The notes: a model not told the origin generated them from the sequence alone. 64,000 nucleotides of DNA from Litorivita pollutaquae (GCF_003205515.1 NZ_KZ826484.1:1-64000); one strand, 5' to 3'. Counted from the stretch's first letter, positions 8,403 to 18,515 are shown. Translations and numbers: made by a program.

Positions 8403-9887
8403 TCACAGGAAGGCCGTCTCGTCAAATGAGCGCAATTTGCGGCTGTGGATACGCTCCAGTGGCATTTCGCGCAGGCTCTCCATCGCCCGAATCCCGATCA
8501 TCAAGTGCCGTGCCACTTGGGTTTTATAGAAATCCGAGGCCATGCCCGGCAACTTCAATTCGCCATGCAGGGGCTTGTCAGAGATGCACAGAAGCGTTCC
8601 ATAGGGCACCCGAAACCGAAACCCGTTGGCAGCGATCGTCGCGCTTTCCATATCAAGCGCCACGGCGCGCGATTGGCTCAGCCGCTGCACCGGACCGGTA
8701 TGGTCACGCAATTCCCAATTGCGATTGTCGAGGCTGGCCACCGTCCCGGTCCGCATCACACGCTTGAGATCATAGCCCGCGAACTCCGTCTCTTTCTCGA
8801 CAGCGGTCTCAAGCGCGATTTGGATTTCCGCCAAAGCGGGGATCGGCACCCAGACCGGCAGATCATCATCCAACACCTTGTCTTCGCGCAGATAGGCATG
8901 TGCGAGAACGAAATCCCCCAGACTTTGCGAATTACGCAAACCCGCGCAATGTCCGACCATGATCCATGCATGCGGGCGCAAAACCGCGATATGATCGGTG
9001 GCGGTTTTGGCGTTCGACGGGCCAACCCCGATGTTGACCAGAGTAATCCCGGACCCATCGGCGCGCTTGAGATGGTAGGCAGGCATCTGCGGCATTTTCA
9101 TCGTCGGCGGGATCGGCGCATCGGCATGGGTGATTTCGACATCTCCGGTGCTGACGAAACTGGTATATCCACTGTCCGGATCGGCCAGAACGCTGCGCGC
9201 AAAGGCTTCAAATTCCGAGACATAGAACTGGTAATTGGTGAACAACACATGGTTCTGGAAATGTCCCGGATCGGTGGCGGTATAATGCGCCAGCCGCGCC
9301 AGTGAATAATCCACCCGTTGCGCCGTGAAAGGGGCCAAGGCGCCCGGCCCGCCCTCGGTGGGAACATAGGTGCCGTTGACGATATCATCATTGGTCGTGG
9401 TCAGGTCCGGAACGTCGAACACATCGCGCAGGGTAAATTTCGCCGCGCCTTCCTGCGGGACGGTCATGCCCCCCGTTCCCGCCACAGCAAAATGCACCGG
9501 CATGGGCGTTGTCGAAGGGCCGATTTCGACCGGCACTTTGTGGTTTTCAAGCAAAAGCCCGATTTGCTGCTCAAGGTAGGATTTAAACAAATCCGGCCGC
9601 GTGATGGTTGCGGTAAATGTGCCGGGGCCGGCGACATATCCAAAACTCAGACGGCTATCGATTTGGGCAAAGCTGCGGGTGGTGACGGATATTTGCGGAT
9701 AAAAGGCGCGCATGCGGGCGTTGGGGTGGCCGTTTTTCATCGCAAGGCGGAAGTTGTCGCACAAGAAGGCCGTCGCCTCCTCATAGAGCACGATCAAATG
9801 TGCCACGGCCGCCTTGGCATCGTCGAAGCTTCGCGGGGCGGAGGGCGTGGGTGTCAGCACCGGCAAGCCTTGTTTGTCGTCGTTCAT
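8403..9887 (-). CDS. amn: AMP nucleosidase
   Basis: Amn hydrolyses AMP to adenine and ribose 5-phosphate. The 494-residue protein has the AMN-specific N-terminal domain (about 1-190) and a C-terminal nucleoside-phosphorylase-like domain with TLVNIGVGPSNAKTATDHIA (about 280-300), GHCAGLRNSQ, the DDDLPVW segment and an active-site-like ALDMESATIAANGFRF near the end. Length matches the family (about 485). Its start overlaps the stop of the adenine deaminase gene by 4 nt (ATGA), so adenine released here can be deaminated by the product of the preceding gene. Confidence 0.94.
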   Translation of the reverse strand: MNDDKQGLPVLTPTPSAPRSFDDAKAAVAHLIVLYEEATAFLCDNFRLAMKNGHPNARMRAFYPQISVTTRSFAQIDSRLSFGYVAGPGTFTATITRPDLFKSYLEQQIGLLLENHKVPVEIGPSTTPMPVHFAVAGTGGMTVPQEGAAKFTLRDVFDVPDLTTTNDDIVNGTYVPTEGGPGALAPFTAQRVDYSLARLAHYTATDPGHFQNHVLFTNYQFYVSEFEAFARSVLADPDSGYTSFVSTGDVEITHADAPIPPTMKMPQMPAYHLKRADGSGITLVNIGVGPSNAKTATDHIAVLRPHAWIMVGHCAGLRNSQSLGDFVLAHAYLREDKVLDDDLPVWVPIPALAEIQIALETAVEKETEFAGYDLKRVMRTGTVASLDNRNWELRDHTGPVQRLSQSRAVALDMESATIAANGFRFRVPYGTLLCISDKPLHGELKLPGMASDFYKTQVARHLMIGIRAMESLREMPLERIHSRKLRSFDETAFL

Positions 9888-11689
9888 GCGTTATCCACCA
9901 TCAGATCAGTCAATTCAAAACGGGTCACATCCACCAACCCCAAATCAGAAATACGCAGCTCCGGAATAACCACAAGCGCCAACAACGAATGTTGCATATA
10001 GGCGTTGTTCAATGTGCATCCGCAGGCCGCCATCGCCGCCATCATCGCGCCTGCATCGGCGGCCACCTCGGCCGCAGGCGCATCCGACATCAACCCCGCG
10101 ATCGGCAATTTGACAAGCGCTAGTTCGGCCCCGTCCTTCCAAATGGTGATGCCACCGCCGACCTCGGCCAAACGGTTCGCTGCTGCCGCCATCATCTCGC
10201 GGTCTGTGCCGACGACGATCATATGGTGGCTGTCGTGGGCGACGGTGCTGGCCATGGCCATGCGGCCGTTGTATCCGAAACCCGACACGAACCCGTTCAC
10301 AACACCGCCGGTGGCGCGGTGGCGTTCAACCAAGGCAATTTGGCATATATCCTGCGCGCCATCCATTTCAACGCGCGACTCGCTGACCTTTAGATCAGCG
10401 GTCAGGGCTTTGGTCGGCGCTTGATTTTCCACCACGCCAATGACGCGGGCGGTGACGTGATTGGCGCCCTCCGGCGCGGGGATATCGAAATCCGTCTCGG
10501 TCAGGGCATGACCCAAATGCACGGTTTGCCGCGCCGTATCGGGCCACGCGTAATGCGGACAATCGACGAGGCATTTACCGTCCTTGGCTACGGTTTTGCC
10601 GCGCGCGATCACCTGTTCAATCGGCAGGGTTTTGAGATCCGAGGTCAGGATCATATCCGCCCGCCGCCCCGGCGCGATCGAGCCGATCTCGCGCTCCAAC
10701 CCGAAATGCGTGGCGGTGTTGATCGTCGCCATTTGCAGCGCAATCAGCGGATCACAACCACAATCAATCGCATGACGCACCACGCGGTTCATATGGCCGT
10801 CCTCGACCAATGTGCCGGAATGGCAATCGTCGGTGCATAGGATAAATCCGCGCGGATCGAGCCCCTTTTCAGTGATCGCAGTGATCTGCGTTTCGACGTC
10901 ATACCACGCCGAGCCGAGCCGCATCATCGCGCGCATGCCTTGGCGGGTGCGGGCGATGGCATCGGCCTCGCAGGTGCCTTCATGGTCATCAGCAGGACCG
11001 CCCGCGACATAGGCGTGAAAGGCAGGGCCCAGATCGGGCGAGGCATAATGCCCGCCAACGGTTTTTCCCGCACGTTGGGTTGCGGCGATCTCGGCCAGCA
11101 TCTTAGGGTCGCCATTGATCACACCCGGGAAATTCATCATCTCGCCAAGGCCGATAATCCCCGGCCATGCCATAGCCTCGGCGACGTCGTCGGGACTGAT
11201 CTCTTGGCCCGTGGTTTCCAATCCCGGCGCAGATGGGGCGCAAGACGGCATCTGCGTGAAGATATTCACCGGCTGCATCAAGGCTTCGTCATGCATCATC
11301 CGCACCCCGTCGAGGCCAAGGACATTCGCGATCTCATGCGGGTCGGTGAACATCGACGTGGTGCCATGCGGGATCACCGCACGGGCAAATTCGGCAGGGA
11401 TCAACATGCCGCTTTCGATATGCATATGCGCGTCGCACAGACCGGGGATCATATAGCGGCCCTCGGCCTCGATGATTTGCGTGTCCGGCCCGGTGCAATG
11501 GCTGGCATCCGGCCCGCAATAGGCAAACCGTCCGCCCGCAATGGCGATGTCCATATTGTTCAGAACCTCGCGGGTGTGGACATTGACCCATCGCCCGCCG
11601 CGCACAACGGTATCGGCGGGGGCGCGCCCTGCGGCAACGGCGACGAGAGTGGGGGCCATATCGGCCCAGCTTGGAAAATCTATGCTCAT
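9884..11689 (-). CDS. ade: Adenine deaminase
   Basis: Ade deaminates adenine to hypoxanthine and ammonia. It is an amidohydrolase-fold metalloenzyme with DAHMHIESG (metal-binding HxH, about residue 90), the HGTTSMFTDPHEIANVLG block, HYASPD, the CTDDCHSGTLVEDGHMN segment and a C-terminal domain with MVVGTDREMM-like sequence typical of Ade. The start is placed at ATG 11687-11689 (MSIDFPSWAD, 601 aa); the upstream extension runs into the divergent promoter region and lacks similarity. First gene of a two-gene purine-salvage operon with amn. Confidence 0.93.
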   Translation of the reverse strand: MSIDFPSWADMAPTLVAVAAGRAPADTVVRGGRWVNVHTREVLNNMDIAIAGGRFAYCGPDASHCTGPDTQIIEAEGRYMIPGLCDAHMHIESGMLIPAEFARAVIPHGTTSMFTDPHEIANVLGLDGVRMMHDEALMQPVNIFTQMPSCAPSAPGLETTGQEISPDDVAEAMAWPGIIGLGEMMNFPGVINGDPKMLAEIAATQRAGKTVGGHYASPDLGPAFHAYVAGGPADDHEGTCEADAIARTRQGMRAMMRLGSAWYDVETQITAITEKGLDPRGFILCTDDCHSGTLVEDGHMNRVVRHAIDCGCDPLIALQMATINTATHFGLEREIGSIAPGRRADMILTSDLKTLPIEQVIARGKTVAKDGKCLVDCPHYAWPDTARQTVHLGHALTETDFDIPAPEGANHVTARVIGVVENQAPTKALTADLKVSESRVEMDGAQDICQIALVERHRATGGVVNGFVSGFGYNGRMAMASTVAHDSHHMIVVGTDREMMAAAANRLAEVGGGITIWKDGAELALVKLPIAGLMSDAPAAEVAADAGAMMAAMAACGCTLNNAYMQHSLLALVVIPELRISDLGLVDVTRFELTDLMVDNA

Positions 11690-11823
11690 AAGAACAGCTT
11701 TTCCCCATTCACGCCGAGGTGCAAGGGGGAACCTGTCATACAGATGGTTGCGGAGGCTTCTATGGAATGTGTTGACCCATCTGCGATGTAACACCGGGCG
11801 ATCAGGCCAAACCTGCCCTTGCC

Positions 11824-11844
11824 TTGGCCGAGCGGCTCGGCCAA
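11824..11844. promoter_or_regulatory. Perfect 9-bp inverted repeat in a divergent promoter region
   Basis: TTGGCCGAG-CGG-CTCGGCCAA lies between ade (start 11689) and the SDR gene (start 11855). There is no T-run, so it is not a typical terminator. It sits only 11 nt before the SDR start codon and could be an operator or a hairpin near its ribosome site. Confidence 0.45.
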
Positions 11845-11854
11845 ACCTGTCACC

Positions 11855-12736
11855 ATGACAGAGCAACACGGCAAAATTCTTTTTTCATACGGTCATGGCT
11901 ATAGCGCACAGGCTTTAGCCCGCCGCCTCGTGCCGCAGGGCTGGACGATCTATGGCACCACGCGCAGCACCGATAAAACGGATCGGCATTGGGCCGACGG
12001 CATCACGCCCTTGGTCATTGGCGCGGATGATTTGACCGCGCCGCTGTCGCGCGCCAGCCATCTGTTGATCAGCGCCGGACCTGACGCCGAGGGTGATCCG
12101 TTTTTGCGCAACCACCGCGCCGAGATCACCGCCCGTGCGCCGCATCTGACATGGGCAGGATACCTGTCGACCACGGGGGTTTATGGCGATCACGGCGGTG
12201 ATTGGGTCGATGAGACGACCCCCCTCTCCCCATCAACGCGGCGCGGCAAATGTCGCGTGGCGGCCGAAGCTGATTGGCAAACCATCCGCGATCTGCCGCT
12301 GCATATCTTCCGGCTGGCGGGGATCTATGGCCCCACTCGCGGACCATTTGCCAAAGTGCGCAATGGCACTGCGCGGCGGATCATCAAAGACGGGCAGGTG
12401 TTCAGCCGCATCCATGTCGAGGACATCGCGCAAGTGCTCGAGGCGTCCATCCAAGCACCGCGTGCGGGCGGTATTTACAACCTGTGCGATGACGACCCCG
12501 CCCCGCCGCAGGATGTGATCGGCCATGCGGCGGAGCTCTTGGGGCTGCCGCTTCCTCCTGCCGAAGCCTTTGAGACAGCAAAGATGACCCCAATGGCGCG
12601 CAGCTTCTACGCCGAATCCAAACGCGTGCGGAACGATTTGATCAAACGGGAGTTGGGGATACAGTTGCTTTATCCAACGTATCGTGACGGGCTGCGTGCC
12701 TTGCTGGATGCGGAAACCACCGCAGAAGAAAGTTGA
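11855..12736 (+). CDS. NAD(P)-dependent epimerase/SDR-family protein (YeeZ-like)
   Basis: This 293-residue extended SDR-type protein probably binds NAD(P). The N-terminal Rossmann motif is altered to SYGHGYSAQALARRL (about residues 9-23), as in the YeeZ-like atypical SDR subgroup. Then come LISAGPDAEGDP, YLSTTGVYGDHGG with the S/T and Y of the active site near residue 105, and RLAGIYGPTRGPF. The start is ATG 11855 (MTEQHGK). It overlaps or abuts exoD downstream. The physiological substrate is unknown. Confidence 0.8.
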   Translation: MTEQHGKILFSYGHGYSAQALARRLVPQGWTIYGTTRSTDKTDRHWADGITPLVIGADDLTAPLSRASHLLISAGPDAEGDPFLRNHRAEITARAPHLTWAGYLSTTGVYGDHGGDWVDETTPLSPSTRRGKCRVAAEADWQTIRDLPLHIFRLAGIYGPTRGPFAKVRNGTARRIIKDGQVFSRIHVEDIAQVLEASIQAPRAGGIYNLCDDDPAPPQDVIGHAAELLGLPLPPAEAFETAKMTPMARSFYAESKRVRNDLIKRELGIQLLYPTYRDGLRALLDAETTAEES

Positions 12737-12741
12737 ACCCC

Positions 12742-13374
12742 ATGCAGGAAACCGTCACGCCCCGCGTCGACACCCCCTCCCCGTCCCTGCGTAGCCTGAG
12801 CGACATTCTCGATGCTGTTGAGGCAGCCGCAGAGGGCGGCACGGCCTCGGTGGAGGATATTTTGACCGAGGTGGGCGAACGGTCGTTCTCTCCGATCATC
12901 CTGGTGCCGGCGCTGATCCTTGTCTCGCCGTTGTCGGGGATCTTCGGTTTGCCGACAGTTGGTGCCGTTCTGATCTTTCTGACCACGGTGCAAAAGCTGT
13001 TCGGGCGTCCGCATGTATGGTTGCCCAGCGTGATCAAAAAGCGCAGCGTGAAAGCCGAACGGCTGATCCGGGCCGTGGGGTGGCTCCGCCGCCCAAGCCG
13101 GTGGATCGACGCGCGCATGGAAAAACGGCTGACCTGGTTGGTGACGCGCGGGGCGAATATCGCGACATTGCTGACAATCATCGCCATCACCATGGTGATC
13201 CCGCTGCTCGAAGTCCTGCCATTTGTGACATCCTTTTTGGCCACGGCCATCGCGTTTTTTGCCATTGGCCTTTTGGCCCGCGATGGCGCGTTTATCGTGC
13301 TGGGCTATGTCTGGACCTGCGCCAGTTCCGCCATTGCCTATTGGTTGATGATCGAAACAGGTATAGCCGGTTAG
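12742..13374 (+). CDS. exoD: ExoD-family membrane protein (exopolysaccharide synthesis)
   Basis: This 210-residue ExoD-type protein is named after a Sinorhizobium gene affecting exopolysaccharide production and alkali tolerance; the biochemical role is unsettled. The soluble N-terminus carries [18 protein letters not shown] and [18 protein letters not shown]. Four hydrophobic segments follow, with the conserved [11 protein letters not shown] turn. ATG 12742 is preferred over the in-frame TTG at 12733 because AGAAGAAAG at 12724-12732 is well spaced for it. Its stop overlaps the convergent dxs stop by 4 nt. Confidence 0.85.
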   Translation: MQETVTPRVDTPSPSLRSLSDILDAVEAAAEGGTASVEDILTEVGERSFSPIILVPALILVSPLSGIFGLPTVGAVLIFLTTVQKLFGRPHVWLPSVIKKRSVKAERLIRAVGWLRRPSRWIDARMEKRLTWLVTRGANIATLLTIIAITMVIPLLEVLPFVTSFLATAIAFFAIGLLARDGAFIVLGYVWTCASSAIAYWLMIETGIAG

Positions 13375-15302
13375 GCGCGGTCTGCTTTCGCATCCAATCG
13401 CACCACGCCCAGAACCTCCAACACCTTTGCCTCGATATCCGCCGCCGATAGAGCCGCCGTGCGATACATGTCCTCGGGCGAGGATTGGTCGATAAACGTG
13501 TCGGGCAACACCATTGAGCGATATTTAAGGCCGCTGTCAAACACGCCTTCTTCGGCCAGCATTTGCGCCACATGGCTGCCAAACCCGCCCACGGCACCCT
13601 CTTCAATCGTAATCAGGGCTTCGTGGCGCGCGGCCAGATCAAGGATCAGATCCCGGTCCAAAGGTTTGGCAAAACGCGCATCTGCAATTGTCGGAGTAAA
13701 ACCGCGCGCGGATAGGGCTTCGGCGGCTTTTTCGACCTCTGCCAAACGGGTGCCAAAGGACAAAAGCGCCACGCGCCCGCCCTCTTGGATCATCCGGCCT
13801 TTGCCAATCTCCAATGCCGTGCCGCGGTCGGGCAAATCAACACCCACGCCTTCGCCACGCGGATAACGGAAGGCAATCGGGCCATCGTCATAGGCGGCAG
13901 CGGTGGCCACCATATGCATCAATTCCGCCTCGTCCGCCGCCGCCATCACCACCATTCCCGGCAGATTGGCAAGAAAGGCCGTGTCGAAACTGCCTGCGTG
14001 GGTGGCGCCATCGGCACCGACCAATCCGGCACGATCAATGGCAAACCGCACAGGCAAACGTTGGATTGCAACGTCATGCACCACTTGGTCATACCCCCGT
14101 TGCAAAAACGTCGAATACATCGCGCAAAACGGTTTCATTCCGCCCGCCGCAAGGGCCGCCGAGAACGTCACGCCATGTTGTTCGGCAATGCCGACATCGA
14201 AACAGCGCGACGGGTAGCGTTCGGCAAACAGTCCAAGCCCGGTGCCATCCGGCATCGCGGCGGTGACAGCACAGACCTTGGCATCGGCGGCAGCTTCGGC
14301 CAGCAACGCACGCGAGAATACAGACGTATAAGAGGGTGCATTGGATTTGGCTTTGACCTGTTTGCCGCTCACCACATCGAATTTTGCGGTGGCGTGGCCC
14401 TTGTCGTCGGCGTTTTCAGCGGGGGCATACCCTTTGCCTTTGACGGTGTTGATGTGAATAAGGATTGGGCCGGTGGCGCGCTCTTTGACCGTGCGTAAGA
14501 CCGGCAGCAATTGCCCCATATCATGCCCGTTCAATGGGCCGATGTAGGAAAATCCCAATGCCTCGAAAAGCGTGCCGCCCACGGTCATGCCCTTGAGCAT
14601 GTCCTTGGCGCGCTTTGCGCCCTCGCGGAAGGGCGGCGGCAAAAGCGAAACCGCGCCTTTGGCGGCGGCTTTCAATTCCTGAAACGGCTCGCCCGCATAG
14701 AGCCGCGACAGGTAGGACGACAGTGCCCCCACCGGCGGGGCAATCGACATCTCGTTGTCGTTGAGGATCACAATCAGACGTTTGCCCAAATGGCCGGCAT
14801 TGTTCATCGCTTCGAATGCCATGCCCGCCGACATCGCGCCATCGCCGATCACCGCAATCGCATCGCCAAGCCCACCGTCGCAGGCCCCACCCAGATCGCG
14901 CGCCACAGCAAAACCCAATGCCGCGCTGATCGAGGTCGAACTATGCGCCGCGCCAAAGGGGTCATAGGGGCTCTCGGAGCGTTTGGTAAACCCCGACAAG
15001 CCGTCCTTTTGGCGCAGGGTGCGGATACGGTCGCGCCGCCCGGTGAGGATTTTATGCGGATAACTCTGGTGCGAGACGTCCCAAATGATCTTGTCCTTGG
15101 GGGCATCGAAAATCGCATGCAGCGCCACGGTCAATTCTATAACGCCCAGCCCTGCGCCCAAATGCCCGCCGGTTTCCGATACCGCCGAAATGGTTTCGGC
15201 GCGCAGTTCACCCGCCAGCGTTTTCAATTGAACATCGGAAAACTGCTTTAGATCCGCCGGTGAGGCGACCGTATCGAGCAACGGTGTGTCAGGTCTGGAC
15301 AT
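13371..15302 (-). CDS. dxs: 1-deoxy-D-xylulose-5-phosphate synthase
   Basis: Dxs condenses pyruvate and glyceraldehyde 3-phosphate to DXP, the first step of the MEP isoprenoid pathway, with thiamine diphosphate. The 643-residue protein has [16 protein letters not shown] and the [15 protein letters not shown] block near the N-terminus, the TPP-binding [18 protein letters not shown]...NDN motif (about 150-180), LNGHD, and the transketolase pyrimidine domain with [15 protein letters not shown]. The start is ATG 15300-15302 with AAGGAG upstream. Last gene of the xseB-ispA-dxs group; it uses the cofactor imported by thiBPQ. Confidence 0.97.
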   Translation of the reverse strand: MSRPDTPLLDTVASPADLKQFSDVQLKTLAGELRAETISAVSETGGHLGAGLGVIELTVALHAIFDAPKDKIIWDVSHQSYPHKILTGRRDRIRTLRQKDGLSGFTKRSESPYDPFGAAHSSTSISAALGFAVARDLGGACDGGLGDAIAVIGDGAMSAGMAFEAMNNAGHLGKRLIVILNDNEMSIAPPVGALSSYLSRLYAGEPFQELKAAAKGAVSLLPPPFREGAKRAKDMLKGMTVGGTLFEALGFSYIGPLNGHDMGQLLPVLRTVKERATGPILIHINTVKGKGYAPAENADDKGHATAKFDVVSGKQVKAKSNAPSYTSVFSRALLAEAAADAKVCAVTAAMPDGTGLGLFAERYPSRCFDVGIAEQHGVTFSAALAAGGMKPFCAMYSTFLQRGYDQVVHDVAIQRLPVRFAIDRAGLVGADGATHAGSFDTAFLANLPGMVVMAAADEAELMHMVATAAAYDDGPIAFRYPRGEGVGVDLPDRGTALEIGKGRMIQEGGRVALLSFGTRLAEVEKAAEALSARGFTPTIADARFAKPLDRDLILDLAARHEALITIEEGAVGGFGSHVAQMLAEEGVFDSGLKYRSMVLPDTFIDQSSPEDMYRTAALSAADIEAKVLEVLGVVRLDAKADRA

Positions 15303-15358
15303 CGTAGGGCGCTCCTTGCGGGGGCGAATTGGCAACCACGCAGGTCAGGCGCAGCAGG

Positions 15359-16228
15359 CTAGCTTTGACGCGAGATAACGAAACGCGCGGCTTCTCGCAA
15401 GCCATCTGCGCCTTTGCCGTAAGGGGAAAGCGCATCACAGGCGGCGTCGGTCAACTCTGCGGCGCGGGCTTTTGCCCCGGCGAGCCCCAAAAGCGAAACG
15501 AATGTGGCTTTGCCCGCACCCGCGTCTTTTTGCAACCGCTTGCCGGCAGTTTTCTCGTCCCCTTCTACATCTAAGATGTCATCGGCGATCTGAAAGGCAA
15601 GGCCAAGAGCCTCGGCATAGAGTTGCAGCGCTTCGGTTTTGGCGCGCGCCATGCGCGGCCCCGCCGTGGCGGACCATGCGATCAACGCGCCGGTTTTGCC
15701 GTTTTGCAAGCGGGTTATCTCGTCCAAGGTCAAGGCCCGATCTGCCGTTTCCGCAGCAATATCAAGTGCCTGACCCAAGACCATGCCGCGTGCGCCGGCG
15801 GCTTGGGCCAATGTCAAACCCAGTTCTGTCCGTGCCTCCGCCGACTGTGCACCGCGTGGATCAAGCGCCAATTCAAAGGCCAAAGATTGCAAAGCATCTC
15901 CCGCCAAAATCGCGGTGGCATCATCCCATGTGACATGCACGGTCGGCTGGCCGCGCCGCAGATCGTCATCATCCATTGCCGGAAGGTCATCATGAATAAG
16001 GCTATAGGCATGCATCGCCTCAATCGCCGCAGCAGGCCAAATCGCGCGCGCCGGATCGACGTCATGCAATGCCGCCCCTTCGAGTACCAGATAGGCACGC
16101 AAACCTTTGCCGCCACGCAGACCATACCGCATCGCTTCGATCACGGGCTGATCGCCCATCGGGGCCAAAATGCGCGTCAGATGCGCCGCCGCCTCAGCCG
16201 CCCGCGCGCTCAGGTCGTTTTGAAACAC
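15359..16228 (-). CDS. ispA: Polyprenyl synthetase (farnesyl/geranyl diphosphate synthase)
   Basis: IspA elongates isopentenyl diphosphate units to geranyl or farnesyl diphosphate. The 289-residue protein shows the two Asp-rich motifs of all-trans prenyltransferases: DDLPAMDDDDLRRG (first, about residues 82-95) and DDILDVEGD (second, about 222). The start is GTG 16226-16228, which directly follows the xseB stop (TGA then GTG), so translation is likely coupled. Upstream of dxs in the same direction, giving a compact isoprenoid module. Confidence 0.94.
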   Translation of the reverse strand: MFQNDLSARAAEAAAHLTRILAPMGDQPVIEAMRYGLRGGKGLRAYLVLEGAALHDVDPARAIWPAAAIEAMHAYSLIHDDLPAMDDDDLRRGQPTVHVTWDDATAILAGDALQSLAFELALDPRGAQSAEARTELGLTLAQAAGARGMVLGQALDIAAETADRALTLDEITRLQNGKTGALIAWSATAGPRMARAKTEALQLYAEALGLAFQIADDILDVEGDEKTAGKRLQKDAGAGKATFVSLLGLAGAKARAAELTDAACDALSPYGKGADGLREAARFVISRQS

Positions 16229-16477
16229 TCACAAACCCTCGACCGGGGTCGTGCCTTGCGGATTACCGGCACCATCAAGCGTGATTGCCGCGACTTTTTC
16301 CTCGGCTTCTTTCAACTTGGCCTCGCAGCGTTTTTTCAACTCTGCACCGCGCTCATAAAGCTTGATCGAATCCTCGAGCGCCACATCGCCGCGCTCCAAC
16401 TGGCCGACGACCTGTTCCAATTCGGCCATGGCCTGTTCGAATGTCATTTCCGAAACGGAAGGGGCGGTGTCGCTCAT
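16229..16477 (-). CDS. xseB: Exodeoxyribonuclease VII small subunit
   Basis: XseB is the small subunit of ExoVII, which degrades single-stranded DNA. The 82-residue protein has the family core MTFEQAMAELEQVVGQLERG followed by LEDSIKLYERGAELKKRCE, a helical hairpin that binds the large subunit XseA (not in this window). ATG 16475-16477 is chosen because the residues match the family exactly from there and the upstream extension is unrelated. It opens the xseB-ispA-dxs operon. Confidence 0.95.
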   Translation of the reverse strand: MSDTAPSVSEMTFEQAMAELEQVVGQLERGDVALEDSIKLYERGAELKKRCEAKLKEAEEKVAAITLDGAGNPQGTTPVEGL

Positions 16478-16587
16478 GATGCGTCCTTTGCGGGTGGCGA
16501 TTTTGGCGCGATCATAGCGGCGGTCGCAGCGGGGTTCAATCACGCAGGCGACTTGCACCGCCGGCGCGAATACCGCAAGATTCGCCC

Positions 16588-17589
16588 ATGCAAAACACCA
16601 ACCCCGACCACGATGACGCCATTGAGGCCGAGAGCGCCCTACGCGACCCAAAGGCGGCGCTGCGCGCGACCGAACGGCTTGAAGCGGCAGCTGCGGAACA
16701 TGCGGCGCTTGCATCCATGGTTCTCGACGACATTTTACGAATTGTGCCGGAAAAGCGCGCGATTTTCACCGGCACCTTGCACGGACAAAACGCCGTGTTT
16801 CGATTGGCGCTGTGCGATGCCGAACGGCGACAAAGCGCCGAACAATGGGCCGAGCTTAGCCGGATTTATCCCTATATGAACGCCGGTGCCTATCGCGTGG
16901 CCGAGCCGTTGTTTTTCGACGAGGCGGACGGCATTACCGCAATCAGCCATGCGGCGGGGCGGCCTTTGATGATGCATCTGTGGTCCTTGCCGCGCGACGC
17001 GCGCCTGCCCCATATCGCCCAAAGCGCCGGTTGGCTGGCACAATATTGCGCGCCCAGCACCGCATGGCGTGGGGTGGATTGGCGCAATTGGGCGCGGCGA
17101 TGCGAGAAGGCCGCCGCGCAGCAACATTTCACACGGCTGCAAAACATCGAAAGCAAAATCTTGCAAAAGACCAAAAAACTGGGCCGGATGATCAAGGAGA
17201 TGGAGTGGCGGGTCGCCGTCTGCCACGGGGATTTCCACCCGCTGAACCTGATCATTGCGCCCGATGAGACGCGGTTGACGGGACTGGACCTTGGCTCATC
17301 GTTCTTGATGCCGATCTACCGCGATATTGCGCGATATCTGATCTATAATGCGCGGCGGCATATGTGGGCGGGCGATGGGCGCCGCTATGGCGTTGACGGC
17401 GCCGCGATTGATGCCTTTGCCGATGCATTTGCGATGAGCGCAGACGAAAAACGCTATTTCATCCCCTATATGATCGCGGTCGAAACCCTGACGCGCGTCG
17501 AATCCAAAACCGAGGTCACCACGCGGCTGAACAACAGCGTCGAGCTGGCGGAGGCATTGTTCGAAGATCTACGCGAATTGACGCTTTAA
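16588..17589 (+). CDS. Aminoglycoside phosphotransferase-like (APH/choline-kinase fold) protein
   Basis: This 333-residue protein belongs to the kinase-like phosphotransferase superfamily. The catalytic loop is VCHGDFHPLNLII (about residues 212-224), with the usual D and N. The Mg-binding position is LTGLDLGSSFL rather than the usual DFE/DFD, still with an Asp. The N-terminal half is long and partly helical. The gene stands between divergent xseB and convergent HDAC genes. The substrate is unknown, and antibiotic resistance is not implied. Confidence 0.72.
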   Translation: MQNTNPDHDDAIEAESALRDPKAALRATERLEAAAAEHAALASMVLDDILRIVPEKRAIFTGTLHGQNAVFRLALCDAERRQSAEQWAELSRIYPYMNAGAYRVAEPLFFDEADGITAISHAAGRPLMMHLWSLPRDARLPHIAQSAGWLAQYCAPSTAWRGVDWRNWARRCEKAAAQQHFTRLQNIESKILQKTKKLGRMIKEMEWRVAVCHGDFHPLNLIIAPDETRLTGLDLGSSFLMPIYRDIARYLIYNARRHMWAGDGRRYGVDGAAIDAFADAFAMSADEKRYFIPYMIAVETLTRVESKTEVTTRLNNSVELAEALFEDLRELTL

Positions 17590-18515
17590 GCGGCCATCAG
17601 CGCGCCGACATGGGCGGCGGTGGCATCGGCCAATGCCTCAAGGTTATACCCGCCTTCGAGGATGGAAACCAGTTTGCCCCCGCAGTGGCGCGCGGCGAGG
17701 GCGCATAGGTTTTCAGTCAACCAGACATAATCATCCGTTTGCCAATTCAGCTGCGCCAAAGGGTCATCCGCATGGGCATCAAATCCCGCCGAGACCAATA
17801 TCAGCTCGGGTGCAAACGCATCAAGCGCGGGAAAAACGCGGTTTTCATATGCGGCGCGCATCTCGGTCCCGGTGCTGTGCGGTGGCAATTCGATGTTCAT
17901 CACATTGCCATGCGCGCCGGTTTCTGTGGCACGGCCGCTGCCGGGCCAAAGCGGCGATTGATGCGAGCCGATAAACAAGGCACGGTCCTCGTTCCACAAA
18001 AGGTCTTGGGTGCCATTGCCATGATGCACATCGAAATCGACGATGGCGACACGGGCCAATCCGCGCCGTTCCATCGCGTGACGCGCGGCAATGGCGACAT
18101 TGCCAAACAGGCAAAACCCCATCGGTTTGGCTGTTTCGGCGTGATGACCCGGCGGGCGGGTGGCCACAAAAGCTTTGCCAACGGCCCCGTCCAACACCGC
18201 ATCCACGGCGGCAATCGCGCCGCCAACGGCACGGCGCGCAGCACTCATCGAGCCCGGCGACAGCCATGTGTCCTCGTCCAATCGCGCGAGGCCGGTCTGC
18301 GGCACGGCGTCTTTGATCCGGTCAACATAGGTCTGCGGGTGGCATAAGCCTATGTCTGCATCATCGCATTGCGGCATCGTCCGGCGTTCCAGTGCATCAA
18401 AGGCCGGAACCGATAAGGCCCGCGCAATATGACGCAACCGCGCGACCTGCTCGGGATGACCCTCGGGCGTGACGTGGTTCAGGCCGTCGTCATGCATATA
18501 AAGTGCAACGCTCAT
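17586..18515 (-). CDS. Histone deacetylase-family (acetylpolyamine amidohydrolase-like) protein
   Basis: This 309-residue zinc hydrolase of the HDAC/AcuC/AphA superfamily has RPPGHHAE (catalytic His pair), DFDVHHGNGTQ (zinc Asp and His), HQSPLWPGSG and LVSAGFDAHADDP. Such bacterial enzymes deacetylate small amides, sometimes polyamines. The start is ATG 18513-18515 (MSVALYMHDDG); the upstream extension has no similarity. It lies downstream of petR in the same direction, an arrangement common in this order. Its stop codon overlaps that of the convergent phosphotransferase. Confidence 0.88.
   Translation of the reverse strand: MSVALYMHDDGLNHVTPEGHPEQVARLRHIARALSVPAFDALERRTMPQCDDADIGLCHPQTYVDRIKDAVPQTGLARLDEDTWLSPGSMSAARRAVGGAIAAVDAVLDGAVGKAFVATRPPGHHAETAKPMGFCLFGNVAIAARHAMERRGLARVAIVDFDVHHGNGTQDLLWNEDRALFIGSHQSPLWPGSGRATETGAHGNVMNIELPPHSTGTEMRAAYENRVFPALDAFAPELILVSAGFDAHADDPLAQLNWQTDDYVWLTENLCALAARHCGGKLVSILEGGYNLEALADATAAHVGALMAA

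Noticed and set aside
7345-8529. Plus-strand open frame spanning the EamA gene, HU gene and intergenic DNA
   Set aside because: It crosses two real minus-strand genes and a terminator and encodes Arg/His/Gln-rich sequence.
15623-16879. Long open frame on the plus strand (about 418 codons) across ispA and xseB
   Set aside because: It is antisense to two clearly recognised genes, its product is Arg/His/Gln-rich without any domain, and it has no ribosome site. Typical shadow frame of GC-rich DNA.
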